Shown: positions 6,664 to 14,998, counted from the first letter of the stretch. The stretch: DNA of 46,813 nt from Geodermatophilus saharensis (GCF_900188205.1 NZ_FZOH01000014.1:1-46813), one strand, 5' to 3'. The notes: generated from the sequence alone by a model not told the origin. Numbers and translations: made by a program.

Positions 6664-8354
6664 CGCTCCTCCAGGTACCGGTGCACCAGGGTGACGGCCA
6701 TGGCGCCCTCCCCCACCGCGGAGGCCACCCGCTTCACCGACTGGGCGCGCACGTCACCGGCCACGAACACCCCGGGCACGCTGGACTCGAGGAAGTAGGG
6801 GTCGCGGTGCAGCCGCCAGCCGGCGGGGCGGGCGCCGTCGAGGAGCAGGTCGGGGCCGGTGCACACGAAGCCCCGGGCGTCGCGGGCCAGCACGCCGTCG
6901 AGCCACTCGGTCCGGGGCGCCGCGCCGATGAAGACGAACAGGTGCTCGGCCGGGACGGTCTCCACCCGCCCGGTGGCGTCACGCAGGTCCAGCTCCTCCA
7001 CGTGCTCCCCGCCGCGGACGGCGGCCACGGTGGTGCCGGTGCGCACGACGACGTTGGGGATCGCGGCCAGCTGCTGGATCAGGTAGTGCGACATCGAGGC
7101 CTCCAGCGATGGCCCGCGGACCAGCAGCGTCACGCAGCTGGCGTGCCGGGAGAAGAACACCGCCGACTGCCCGGCGGAGTTGGCCCCGCCCACGATGTAG
7201 ACGTGCTTGTCCGCGCAGGCGGCCGCCTCGGTGAGCGCCGAGCCGTAGTAGACGCCACGCCCGGTGAACTCCTCGGCGCCGTCGGCCTCCAGCTGCCGGT
7301 AGGCGACCCCGGTGGCCAGCACGACGGCGTGCCCGGCGACGCTGCCGCCGTCGGCGAAGTGCACCACCCGCGCCGAGCCCTGGGCCTCCAGCCGGACGAC
7401 CTTGCGGGTGGTGAGCACCTCGGCGCCGAACCTGGCCGCCTGCCGCCGCGCCCGGTCGGCCAGCGCGCCGCCGGAGACGCCGTCGGGGAAGCCGAGGTAG
7501 TTCTCGATCCGGCTGCTCTGCCCGGCCTGCCCGCCGGTGGCCTGCCGCTCCACCAGCACGGTGCGCAGCCCCTCGGAGGCGCCGTAGACCGCCGCGCCCA
7601 GCCCGGCCGGGCCACCGCCGATGACGACGAGGTCGTAGAAGTCGGTGCTGGGCTCGACGGTGAGCCCGACGGCGGCGGCGAGCTGCGCCTGGGAGGGCGC
7701 CCGCATCGGCTCACCGTCCGGCGGCACCACGACCGGCAGGTCGTCGGGGCCGGCCCCGGCGGCGTCGAGCAGCCGGCGCCCCTCGGGCTCCTCGACGCTG
7801 TACCACTGGTAGGGCACGGCGTTGCGGGCCAGGAAGTCCCGGGCGGCGAAGGACGGCGCCGACCAGCGGTGCCCCACGATGCGCACGTCGAGCACCGGCG
7901 CGTCCGGGCTGGCCAGCCAGGTCTCGACCATGGCGTCCACGACCGGGTAGAGCTTCTCCTCCGGCGGGTCCCACGGCTTGAGCAGGTAGTGGTCGACGTC
8001 GACCAGGTTGATCGCCTGGATGGCGGCGTCGGTGTCGGCGTAGGCGGTCAGCAGCGCCCGCCGGGCCGAGGGGAACAGGTCCATCGCCTGCTCGAGGAAC
8101 TCGATGCCGTTCATCTGCGGCATCCGGTAGTCGGCCAGCAGCGCCGCCACCGGGTCCCCGCGCAGCTTGAGCTCGCGCAGCGCGGTGAGCGCCTCGTCGC
8201 CGGAGGAGGCGCGCACGACGCGGTACTCACCGCCGTAGCGCCGGCGCAGGTCACGGGCGACGGCGCGGGAGACCCCGGGGTCGTCGTCGACGGTGAGCAG
8301 GACCGGCAGGGCCTTGCCGGCGGTCCGGCCGGACGTGCCGGGGAGCTCGGTCAT
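6660..8354 (-). CDS. Response regulator fused to thioredoxin-reductase-like flavoprotein
   Basis: A 564-residue fusion. Residues 17-145 form a receiver domain with the acidic cluster VDDD, phospho-acceptor D75 (LLADYRMP) and K126. Residues 155-230 are a glutaredoxin-like domain without an obvious CxxC. Residues 238-560 are an FAD/NAD(P)H oxidoreductase with GGGPAG at 246-251 and a second dinucleotide site GGANSAG at 389-395. The redox CxxC of true thioredoxin reductases, expected just before the second site, is replaced by a stretch with only C380. It is therefore probably not a classical disulfide reductase. The ATG at 8354 follows AGGAGG by four bases and overlaps the stop of the NhaA fusion gene by 4 bp. 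Fused response-regulator/thioredoxin-reductase proteins are a known annotation class; the physiological electron acceptor is not. Confidence 0.92.
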   Translation of the reverse strand: MTELPGTSGRTAGKALPVLLTVDDDPGVSRAVARDLRRRYGGEYRVVRASSGDEALTALRELKLRGDPVAALLADYRMPQMNGIEFLEQAMDLFPSARRALLTAYADTDAAIQAINLVDVDHYLLKPWDPPEEKLYPVVDAMVETWLASPDAPVLDVRIVGHRWSAPSFAARDFLARNAVPYQWYSVEEPEGRRLLDAAGAGPDDLPVVVPPDGEPMRAPSQAQLAAAVGLTVEPSTDFYDLVVIGGGPAGLGAAVYGASEGLRTVLVERQATGGQAGQSSRIENYLGFPDGVSGGALADRARRQAARFGAEVLTTRKVVRLEAQGSARVVHFADGGSVAGHAVVLATGVAYRQLEADGAEEFTGRGVYYGSALTEAAACADKHVYIVGGANSAGQSAVFFSRHASCVTLLVRGPSLEASMSHYLIQQLAAIPNVVVRTGTTVAAVRGGEHVEELDLRDATGRVETVPAEHLFVFIGAAPRTEWLDGVLARDARGFVCTGPDLLLDGARPAGWRLHRDPYFLESSVPGVFVAGDVRAQSVKRVASAVGEGAMAVTLVHRYLEER

Positions 8355-11074
8355 GTGGCCTCCTGGGCTGGTGGTCGTGCGTCGGCCGACGCGGCGGTGG
8401 CGCCCGTGCCGGAGGACACGGCGAGCGCGGCGAGGTCGGCCTCGGTGGGGTGGCGCAGGACGCGTTCGGAGCGCCACACGACCACGGGCAGATCGCCCTC
8501 GGTGACGTCGAGGTCGGCCAGCAGCTCGGTGACGTCGTCCTCGTCCTCGACGTCGACGACGACGGCGCTGAGCCCCCGCTCCTCGGCGACGCGACGGAGC
8601 CGCTCGGTCTCCGGTGACGAGCCGGTGCCGACGATGCGCACGTCGGCGGCGAGGGCGAGCAGGAGGGAGCGGCGGATGAGGAAGGCGCGCAGCACCGTCT
8701 CCTTGAGCGCGTGGTCCTCGGCGAACGCCGCACGCACCTGCGCGTCGGGGACGGTGACCACCTCGGCCTGCTGCAGGACGACGGCGGTGAGGAACACCGG
8801 GCGGTCGCTGAACAGGTCGAGCTCGCCGAGGAAGCGCCGCGCGCCGTGCACCGAGACGACCCGCTGGTCGGGGTGGCCGTGGTGCTCGACGACCGCGACG
8901 GTGCCGGACAGGACGACCTGGAAGTCGTAGCCGGGGTCGCCCTCGCGGAACAGCGTCTCCCCCGGCGCCCACGTGCGGCGGGTCCCGTGGCGCTCCAGGA
9001 GGGCCAGCTGCTCGTCGGTCAGCAGCGGGTAGGCCCCCTGCCGGTCGGGTGTCTCCTCGAGGTCGGCCGGCAGCGGCGCCGCCCGCGTCAGGGACACCGC
9101 GTCCGGTTCCCGGCGCCGCGGGCCCAGCACCGGCAGCACCGGGCTCCCGGGCTCCTCCCGCGGCGCCATCGGCAGCGCGTCCTCCCCGCCGACGCCGGCC
9201 AGCAGCGCGGCGGCCAGCGAGTCGGCGTCGTAGGGCCCGGTGTGCCGGCGGCCGCCGACGAAGAAGGTCGGGGTGCCCTCGACCCCGCTGGCCTCGGCGG
9301 ACTCGACGTCCTGCTCCACCCGCCGGGCGTACTGGCCGGAGCCGAGGTCGCGGGAGAAGCGCACGACGTCCAGGCCCACGGCGGCGGCGTGCTCGAGCAG
9401 GTCGCCGGGGTCGAGCCGGTCCTGCCCGGCGAAGAGCCGGTCGTGCATCTCCCAGAAGCGGCCCTGGGCGGCGGCGGCCTCCGCGGCCTCGGCGGCCAGC
9501 CGGGCGTGGGGGTGGACGTCGGTCAGCGGCACGTGCCGGAAGACGTAGCGCAGCCGGTCGCCGAACCGCTCCCGCAGCTCCTCGACCGCGCCGGTGGCCC
9601 GCCCGCAGAACGGGCACTCGAAGTCGCCGTACTCGACCAGGGTGAGCGGCGCGTCGACCGGTCCCCGCACGTGGTCGCGGGCCGGGTCGACCGGCGGGTC
9701 GAGCAGCACCGGCCGGGTGGTGCCGGACGGGCGGCGGCGGTCGGCGAGGCGGAACAGCGCCCAGCCCAGCAGCGCGGCGAGCACCGACGCCGCCAGCACG
9801 CCGACGCGGGCCTGGTCGGCGCTGCGCTCCTGTCCCTCGTCGAAGGCCAGGTCGACGATGAACAGCGAGATGGTGAAGCCGATGCCCGACAGCGCGGCGC
9901 CGCCAGCCAGCTGCATCCCGGTGAGACCCGGGGCCAGCCGGCCGAGCCCCAGCCGGACCGCCAGGCCGGTGCCGAGCAGGATGCCGACGAGCTTGCCGAG
10001 CACCAGGCCGGCGACCACGCCGATGGTCACCGGTGAGGACGCCGCGTCGCGCAGCGTCTCCCCCGTGAGGGAGACGCCGGCGTTCGCCAGCGCGAACACC
10101 GGCACGATGACGAAGCTGGTCCACGGCTGCCACAGCGCCTGCAGTCGCTCGCTGGCCGACACCGACCGGTCGATCGACAGCCGCGCCGCCCGGGCGAACT
10201 GGGGGTTGGGCGACTGCTGGTAGGCCCGCATCAGCCGCGCGGCGTCGGCGACCTCCTCGCGCCGGGCCGCGTAGGCGGGGGTGAACAGCGCGATGACGAC
10301 CCCGGCGAGGGTGGGGTGCACCCCGGACTCGTGCATGGCCACCCACACGGCCAGGCCGAGCACGAGGTAGGCCGGCCCGCGCCACACGTGCAGGTACCGC
10401 AGCCCGATCATCAGGCCCAGCCCGAGCACCGCGATGGCCAGCGGGGTCAGCCGCAGGTCCTCGGTGTAGAAGAGCGCGATCACGCTGAGCGCCCCGACGT
10501 CGTCGGCGATGGCCAGCGTCAGCAGGAACAGCCGCAGCTGGGCCGGGCAGGCCGGGCCCACCAGCGCCAGCACGCCGAGCAGGAAGGCGGTGTCGGTGGA
10601 GATCACCACCCCCCACGCCGCGACCGCCTCGTCGCCGAGGTTGAAGACGACGTAGACCAGCGCCGGCACCACCAGCCCGGTCACCGCGGCCAGCGCCGGC
10701 ACCGCGGCGCGGCGCCGGTCGGTGAGGTCGCCGATGACCAGCTCGCGCTTGATCTCCAGGCCGACGACGAAGAAGAAGAACACCATGAGCCCGTCGTTGA
10801 CCCAGTGCTGCAGGCTCAGGGACAGCTCGGTCTCGCCCACCCGGAAGGCGAACTCGGTGTGCCAGAAGGTCGCGTAGCTGTCCCCCATGGGGGAGTTGGC
10901 CCACGCGAGCGCGGCGAGGGTGGCCACCAGCAGCAGCCCGGCGCCGCCCGCCTCGGTGCGCAGCGAGCGCCGCAGCGGCGCGACGCGGGCGAGCAGCCCC
11001 CGCCCGCCGGGGGCCGACTGCCCCATCGGCTCCCGCGCGTCGGCCGCCACGCCCGGGACGCTGCCCGCGCTCAC
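8351..11074 (-). CDS. nhaA: NhaA Na+/H+ antiporter fused to DsbA, cNMP-binding and glutaredoxin-like domains
   Basis: One open frame of 907 residues. Residues 30-445 are the NhaA membrane antiporter, with the essential Asp pair in LAIADD (D191, D192), a conserved D161 and a candidate Lys K361. Residues 465-630 are a DsbA/Thioredoxin_4 domain with CPFC at 487-490 and a cis-Pro loop GTPTFF. NhaA-DsbA fusions are known in actinobacteria. Unusually, the frame continues into a cNMP-binding domain (about 685-800, FLGELDLFSDRPVFLTAV) and a glutaredoxin-like domain (about 810-885). The last two match the N-terminal half of cNMP-type thioredoxin-reductase-like proteins. The GTG at 11074 overlaps the MFS stop (GTGA). 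An internal ATG at 9169 (residue 636) with GGGGAGG eleven bases before it could also give a separate cNMP-glutaredoxin protein. If the tail follows NhaA topology, all added domains are cytoplasmic. Confidence 0.9.
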   Translation of the reverse strand: MSAGSVPGVAADAREPMGQSAPGGRGLLARVAPLRRSLRTEAGGAGLLLVATLAALAWANSPMGDSYATFWHTEFAFRVGETELSLSLQHWVNDGLMVFFFFVVGLEIKRELVIGDLTDRRRAAVPALAAVTGLVVPALVYVVFNLGDEAVAAWGVVISTDTAFLLGVLALVGPACPAQLRLFLLTLAIADDVGALSVIALFYTEDLRLTPLAIAVLGLGLMIGLRYLHVWRGPAYLVLGLAVWVAMHESGVHPTLAGVVIALFTPAYAARREEVADAARLMRAYQQSPNPQFARAARLSIDRSVSASERLQALWQPWTSFVIVPVFALANAGVSLTGETLRDAASSPVTIGVVAGLVLGKLVGILLGTGLAVRLGLGRLAPGLTGMQLAGGAALSGIGFTISLFIVDLAFDEGQERSADQARVGVLAASVLAALLGWALFRLADRRRPSGTTRPVLLDPPVDPARDHVRGPVDAPLTLVEYGDFECPFCGRATGAVEELRERFGDRLRYVFRHVPLTDVHPHARLAAEAAEAAAAQGRFWEMHDRLFAGQDRLDPGDLLEHAAAVGLDVVRFSRDLGSGQYARRVEQDVESAEASGVEGTPTFFVGGRRHTGPYDADSLAAALLAGVGGEDALPMAPREEPGSPVLPVLGPRRREPDAVSLTRAAPLPADLEETPDRQGAYPLLTDEQLALLERHGTRRTWAPGETLFREGDPGYDFQVVLSGTVAVVEHHGHPDQRVVSVHGARRFLGELDLFSDRPVFLTAVVLQQAEVVTVPDAQVRAAFAEDHALKETVLRAFLIRRSLLLALAADVRIVGTGSSPETERLRRVAEERGLSAVVVDVEDEDDVTELLADLDVTEGDLPVVVWRSERVLRHPTEADLAALAVSSGTGATAASADARPPAQEAT

Positions 11075-12567
11075 CGGGCGCCGTCCCCGGGGACGCCGAC
11101 CGGCCCGCGCGGGTGCAGCCGGGGGCCGTCGACGTCGCAGTGCCGGCACTCCTCCACGTGCAGCCGCCCCCCGCCCGGCTCCGGTCCGCCGTCGGAGCGG
11201 GCCAGCGGGCGGCGCACGGTCGCCGCGGCCACCAGCGCGCCGACGACCAGCAGCCCCGCGCAGATGAGCATCGCCGTCCGGAAGCCGGACCCGAACGCCG
11301 CCGGGTCGGTGTAGTCGTCCCCGGAGATCCCCGCCGCGACGGGGACGACCGCGACGGCCAGCAGGCCGGCGGCGCGGGCGACGGCGTTGTTGACGCCCGA
11401 GGCGACCCCGGCGAAGCGGTCCTCGGCGGAGTCGAGCACGGTCGCGGTGAGCGGCGCGACCAGCAGGGTCAGGCCGGCGCCGAACAGCAGGGCGCCGGGG
11501 AGCACGTCGAGGACATAGGTCGCGGTCGGCCCGACCTCCCGCAGGAGCAGCAGCCCGGCCGCCGACAACAGGGGCCCGGCCGTCATGAGCAGCCGCGGCC
11601 CGATCCGCTGGGCGAGCGCCCCGACCCGGGCCGAGAACAGGAGCATGAGCACGGTGACCGGCAGCAGCGCGGTCCCCGCGAGCAGCGGGCTGTAGCCGGA
11701 CACGACCTGCAGCTGCAGCACCAGCAGCACGAACACCACCCCGAGCGGCGCGTAGACCAGCAGCGTGACCACGTTGGCCGCGGTGAACTGGGCGTTGCCG
11801 AACAGCACCGGCGGCACCAGCGGGTGCGCCGAGCGCCGCTGGACGACGGCGAAGGCCACCAGCGCGAGCACGCCAACGGCGCCCCAGACGGCGACCTCGA
11901 CCTCGCGGCCGGTCCCGCCGGCGGCGGTCAGCGCGTAGGTCAGCCCGCCGAGGCCGACGACGACCAGCGCCGTCCCCGTCCAGTCCAGGCGCGCGGCGGC
12001 GTCGGGATCGCGGGTCTCGGGCACGTGCCGGGCGGCGACGGCGACGATGACGACGGCGACCGGCAGGTTGACGAGGAAGACCGCCCGCCAGCTCCACTCC
12101 ACCAGCCAGCCGCCGAGGAACGGCCCGACCGCCCCGGCGACCCCGCCGAGCCCGGACCAGGCGCCGACCGCGGCGGCGCGGTCCTCCCCGGCGAAGGACG
12201 CCGAGATGATGGCCAGGCTGCCGGGGGTCAGCAGCGCTCCCCCGACCCCCTGCAGGGCGCGGGCGGCGATGAGCATCTCCACGTTCACCGCGAGCCCGCA
12301 CAGCAGCGACGCCGCGGCGAACCAGACCACGCCGACGACGAACACCCGCCGGCGGCCCAGCCGGTCGCTGAGGGAGCCGCCGAGCAGGATCAGCGAGGCG
12401 AGGGTGAGCGTGTAGGCGTTCACCGTCCACTGCAGGCCGCTGAAGCCGGCGCCGAGGTCGGCCCCGATGCGCTCCAGCGCCACGTTCACCACGGTGGCGT
12501 CGAGCATCGCCAGGCTGGAGCCGAGCACCGTCGTCAGCAGCACCCACCGGGCCCGGGGGGTCCCCAT
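11071..12567 (-). CDS. MFS drug exporter, DHA2 (EmrB/QacA-like) family
   Basis: Predicted proton-driven efflux of small molecules across the membrane. The 498-residue product has about 14 membrane segments. It carries the early motif LDATVVNVAL, the loop GGSLSDRLGRRRVF between helices 2 and 3, and motif C-like LGGVAGAVGPFLGGWLVEWSWRA typical of DHA2 antiporters. I chose the ATG at 12567 because the first helix begins directly after it; the frame is open to 12732, and a GTG further upstream is possible. The Cys/His-containing tail is common in this family. Its stop overlaps the NhaA-fusion start, so it heads the four-gene coupled operon. Confidence 0.88.
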   Translation of the reverse strand: MGTPRARWVLLTTVLGSSLAMLDATVVNVALERIGADLGAGFSGLQWTVNAYTLTLASLILLGGSLSDRLGRRRVFVVGVVWFAAASLLCGLAVNVEMLIAARALQGVGGALLTPGSLAIISASFAGEDRAAAVGAWSGLGGVAGAVGPFLGGWLVEWSWRAVFLVNLPVAVVIVAVAARHVPETRDPDAAARLDWTGTALVVVGLGGLTYALTAAGGTGREVEVAVWGAVGVLALVAFAVVQRRSAHPLVPPVLFGNAQFTAANVVTLLVYAPLGVVFVLLVLQLQVVSGYSPLLAGTALLPVTVLMLLFSARVGALAQRIGPRLLMTAGPLLSAAGLLLLREVGPTATYVLDVLPGALLFGAGLTLLVAPLTATVLDSAEDRFAGVASGVNNAVARAAGLLAVAVVPVAAGISGDDYTDPAAFGSGFRTAMLICAGLLVVGALVAAATVRRPLARSDGGPEPGGGRLHVEECRHCDVDGPRLHPRGPVGVPGDGAR

Positions 12568-12915
12568 GCGCAGCCCGCCGGACTCGGGCACCGCCGGACC
12601 GGCGGCCGCGGCCGGCCGGCGGTCAGCCGACACCGGGGACCGTGCGGATCTGACACCGGCGAGCTCGTCGCGGCACTCGAGCCTCCTTGGCGTTGCCTCC
12701 GGAGCCTGGGTACACGGCCGGGGACTGTCCAATAGCGGGACCGATAGCGGTGAGGCATCGTCCCGCGCCGACCCGCCCCAGGTCCATGCCCGGCGTCGGG
12801 AGCACCCGGCGCGGGCCCGGGGAGGTCCGCCCGTGGTGGCTCACCTCACCGGCTGACCTGCGGGAACGCCCTCCGGCGGGGCATCGGCGCGGCGCGGGCG
12901 GTGTTGTACCCGGTG
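12568..12915. other. Divergent intergenic region, 348 bp
   Basis: It lies between the divergent starts of the MFS exporter and the SPL-like gene. Apart from the stress-sigma-like site at 12690-12713 I see no convincing gene, RNA or long repeat. Short reading frames here have no ribosome site and are treated as chance. Confidence 0.5.
12690..12713 (+). promoter_or_regulatory. Possible SigB/SigF-type stress promoter
   Basis: The sequence GCGT, 14 bases, GGGTAC fits the actinobacterial stress-sigma consensus GNNT-N14-16-GGGTAC. It points towards the SPL-like gene, but about 200 bp upstream, so the leader would be long. A chance match is possible. Confidence 0.35.
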
Positions 12916-14013
12916 ATGACCGCGCCCGCTCTGCCCGAGACCCCCACCCCCTCCCGGCTGTGGACCCCGAAGCGGGTCCTCGTCACCCGGTCGGCCGCCG
13001 AGCGCCCGCACGGGCAGCGGGTGCTCGCCCGTCTCGAGGCCGTCGGCGTCGACGCGATCGAGCTGCTGCCCGGTGACCGGCTGCCGTCGCTGCGGGGGGA
13101 CGACGACCGTGCGGCGTTCATGGCCGCCAAGGACACGATGGCCCTCGTCGTGCCGCCGCCGTCGAAGCGGGAGCTGCAGCCCATCCCGCCGTCGGCGGAC
13201 TTCCGGCTGGACCTGGCCGAGGGCTGCCCGGCGCACTGCCAGTACTGCTACCTGGCCGGGTCGCTGGGCGGCCCGCCGATCACCCGCGTGTGGGCCGACC
13301 TCGACGAGGTGCTCGGGACCCTCGACGGCTACGTCGGCCGCGGCGCCGTCACCTCCGGCACGCTCGAGCGCGGCGGCGAGGGGACGACGTTCGAGGCCTC
13401 CTGCTACACCGACCCGCTGGCGATCGAGCACCTGACCGGCGGCCTGTCGCGGATGGTCGAGCACTTCGGCACCCACGCCTGGCCCGGCCCGGTGCAGCTG
13501 CGCGCCACCACCAAGTTCGACGACGTCGCCGGCCTGCTGACCCTCCCCCACGGCGGGCGCACCCGGCTGCGGTTCTCGGTCAACGCGACGTCGGTGGACC
13601 GCCGCTTCGAGGGCGCGACGGCCAAGGTGCCGGCGCGGCTGCGGGCGATGTCGGCGGTGGCCGCGGCCGGCTACCCGGTCGGCGCCACCATCGCCCCGAT
13701 CATGCCGGTGGAGGGCTGGCGTGAGCAGTACGCCGAGCTGCTCGACGGCATCGCCGCCGCCGTCCCGGCCGGTTCCGACCTCACCGTCGAGTGCATCACC
13801 CACCGGTTCACGCCGGGCAGCAAGGAGACGCTGCTCGACTGGTACCCGCGGACCAAGCTGGAGATGGACGAGTCGCGCCGCACCACCAAGCGCGGCAAGT
13901 TCGGCTCGGTCAAGCACGTCTACCGCAAGGAGACGATGGCCGAGCTGCGCACCTGGTTCGAGCGCGAGGTGGCCGAGCGGCTGCCCGGCGCCCGCCTCCT
14001 GTACTGGACCTGA
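12916..14013 (+). CDS. splB: Spore photoproduct lyase family radical SAM protein
   Basis: Resembles the enzyme that reverses the UV lesion 5-thyminyl-5,6-dihydrothymine using S-adenosylmethionine and a [4Fe-4S] cluster. From the ATG at 12916 the protein has 365 residues. The cluster motif CPAHCQYC gives C104, C108 and C111. C163, in FEASCYTDPLAIEHLTG, aligns with the hydrogen-donor Cys141 of Bacillus SPL. The motif ITHRFTPGSKETLLDWYPRTK also matches SPL. All key residues are therefore present. A GTG at 12901 in the same frame is an alternative start; neither has a good ribosome site. Endospores are not expected in this type of organism, so the physiological lesion is open. Confidence 0.87.
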   Translation: MTAPALPETPTPSRLWTPKRVLVTRSAAERPHGQRVLARLEAVGVDAIELLPGDRLPSLRGDDDRAAFMAAKDTMALVVPPPSKRELQPIPPSADFRLDLAEGCPAHCQYCYLAGSLGGPPITRVWADLDEVLGTLDGYVGRGAVTSGTLERGGEGTTFEASCYTDPLAIEHLTGGLSRMVEHFGTHAWPGPVQLRATTKFDDVAGLLTLPHGGRTRLRFSVNATSVDRRFEGATAKVPARLRAMSAVAAAGYPVGATIAPIMPVEGWREQYAELLDGIAAAVPAGSDLTVECITHRFTPGSKETLLDWYPRTKLEMDESRRTTKRGKFGSVKHVYRKETMAELRTWFEREVAERLPGARLLYWT

Positions 14014-14032
14014 TGAAGGACCACTCGGGGCC

Positions 14033-14071
14033 CTTCCGCGGAAGTGCACGCACCCGGGCTCCCGGGGGTGC
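14033..14071. terminator. Palindromic segment and weak hairpin between splB-like and yaaA genes
   Basis: The 18 bases at 14033-14050 are identical to part of the 28-bp palindrome at 28807-28834. An imperfect GC-rich hairpin follows (GCACCC at 14050-14055 pairing with GGGTGC at 14066-14071, with a two-base bulge). It could end the SPL-like transcript, but evidence for termination is weak. Confidence 0.35.
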
Positions 14072-14100
14072 GGGGCGACCGCCACGTAGCCTGGCCCGTC

Positions 14101-14847
14101 GTGCTCGTGCTCCTGCCGCCCTCGGAGACCAAGTCCCCCGACGGCGACGGCGGCCCGCTGGACCTGGCCGCACTGTCGGCCCCCGAGCTGACCCCGGTCC
14201 GCGAGCGGCTGGTCGACGCGCTGGTCACCCTGGCCGCCGACGCGCCCGCCGCCCGCACCGCGCTGGGCCTGTCCCCCGGCCAGGACGCCGAGCTCGCCCG
14301 CAACGCCGCGCTGCGCACCAGCTCCACCGCGCCGGCGGTCGAGCGCTACACCGGCGTCCTCTACGACGCGCTCGGCGTCCGCACGATGACCCGCGCCCAG
14401 CGGGCCCGGGCCGACCGCCGGCTCGCCGTCGGCTCGGCGCTGTTCGGCGTGGTCCGCGCCGGTGACCCGATCCCGGCGTACCGCCTGTCGGCCGGCTCGG
14501 CGCTGCCCGGCCTGCCGGGGCTGCGCGCGCTGTGGCGGCCGGTCCTCGGCCCCGCCCTCACCGGCACCGGCGAGCTCGTCGTCGACCTGCGCAGCGGCGC
14601 CTACCAGGCGCTCGCGCCGGTGCCCGGCGCGGTGACCGTCGACGTGCTCAGCGAGCGCGCCGACGGAAGCCGCACGGTGGTCAGCCACGCCAACAAGGCG
14701 CACAAGGGCCGCGTCGCCCGGCTGCTGGCCACCACGACCGCCGAGCCCGACGGCGTCGTGCGGCTCCGGGCGCTGCTGCGCCGCGCGGGGTTGCACGTGG
14801 AACACGACGGCGGGACGGCGCTGACCCTCGTGCTGCCGCCGTCCTGA
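14101..14847 (+). CDS. yaaA: YaaA family (DUF328) peroxide stress protein
   Basis: E. coli YaaA lowers free intracellular iron and so limits hydroxyl-radical damage during peroxide stress; the same role here is by homology. The start GTG at 14101 puts the family hallmark LVLLPPSETK at the N-terminus. The remainder, 248 residues, keeps the family landmarks YTGVLYDALG, GALFG-like GSALFGVVRAGDPIPAYRLS and the late motif VVSHANKAHKGRVARLL. No membrane segment is seen. It is downstream of the SPL-like gene on the same strand with an 87-bp gap, so the two may share a transcript; both are DNA- or oxidative-damage related. Confidence 0.87.
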   Translation: MLVLLPPSETKSPDGDGGPLDLAALSAPELTPVRERLVDALVTLAADAPAARTALGLSPGQDAELARNAALRTSSTAPAVERYTGVLYDALGVRTMTRAQRARADRRLAVGSALFGVVRAGDPIPAYRLSAGSALPGLPGLRALWRPVLGPALTGTGELVVDLRSGAYQALAPVPGAVTVDVLSERADGSRTVVSHANKAHKGRVARLLATTTAEPDGVVRLRALLRRAGLHVEHDGGTALTLVLPPS

Positions 14848-14898
14848 GCGGCCCGTCCTCACGCCTGGTGAGACGAGGCGCACCCCTCGTCAGGCCTG

Positions 14899-14926
14899 TT
14901 GGCCGCAACCCGGCGTCGCTTACGAT
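14899..14926 (+). promoter_or_regulatory. Predicted housekeeping promoter of the large SpoIIE-type phosphatase gene
   Basis: A TTGGCC box (14899-14904), a 16-base spacer and TACGAT (14921-14926, fitting TANNNT) lie about 73 bp before the GTG start. The expected transcript start is near 14933. Confidence 0.5.
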
Positions 14927-14998
14927 GTACACCGCCCGCGCCGAGCAACGGCCGTTGCGGCGATGTCGAGTCGGCCACGAGCCGGGCGGAGAGGTTCG

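Noticed and set aside
8351..9169. A separate gene for the cNMP-glutaredoxin part starting at the ATG at 9169
   Set aside because: There is no stop codon between it and the DsbA domain, so one continuous fusion is the simpler reading. The possible internal start is noted in the feature instead.
11071..11180. The Cys/His-containing tail of the MFS exporter as a new metal site
   Set aside because: Similar tails are common in this actinobacterial exporter family, so it is not unusual.
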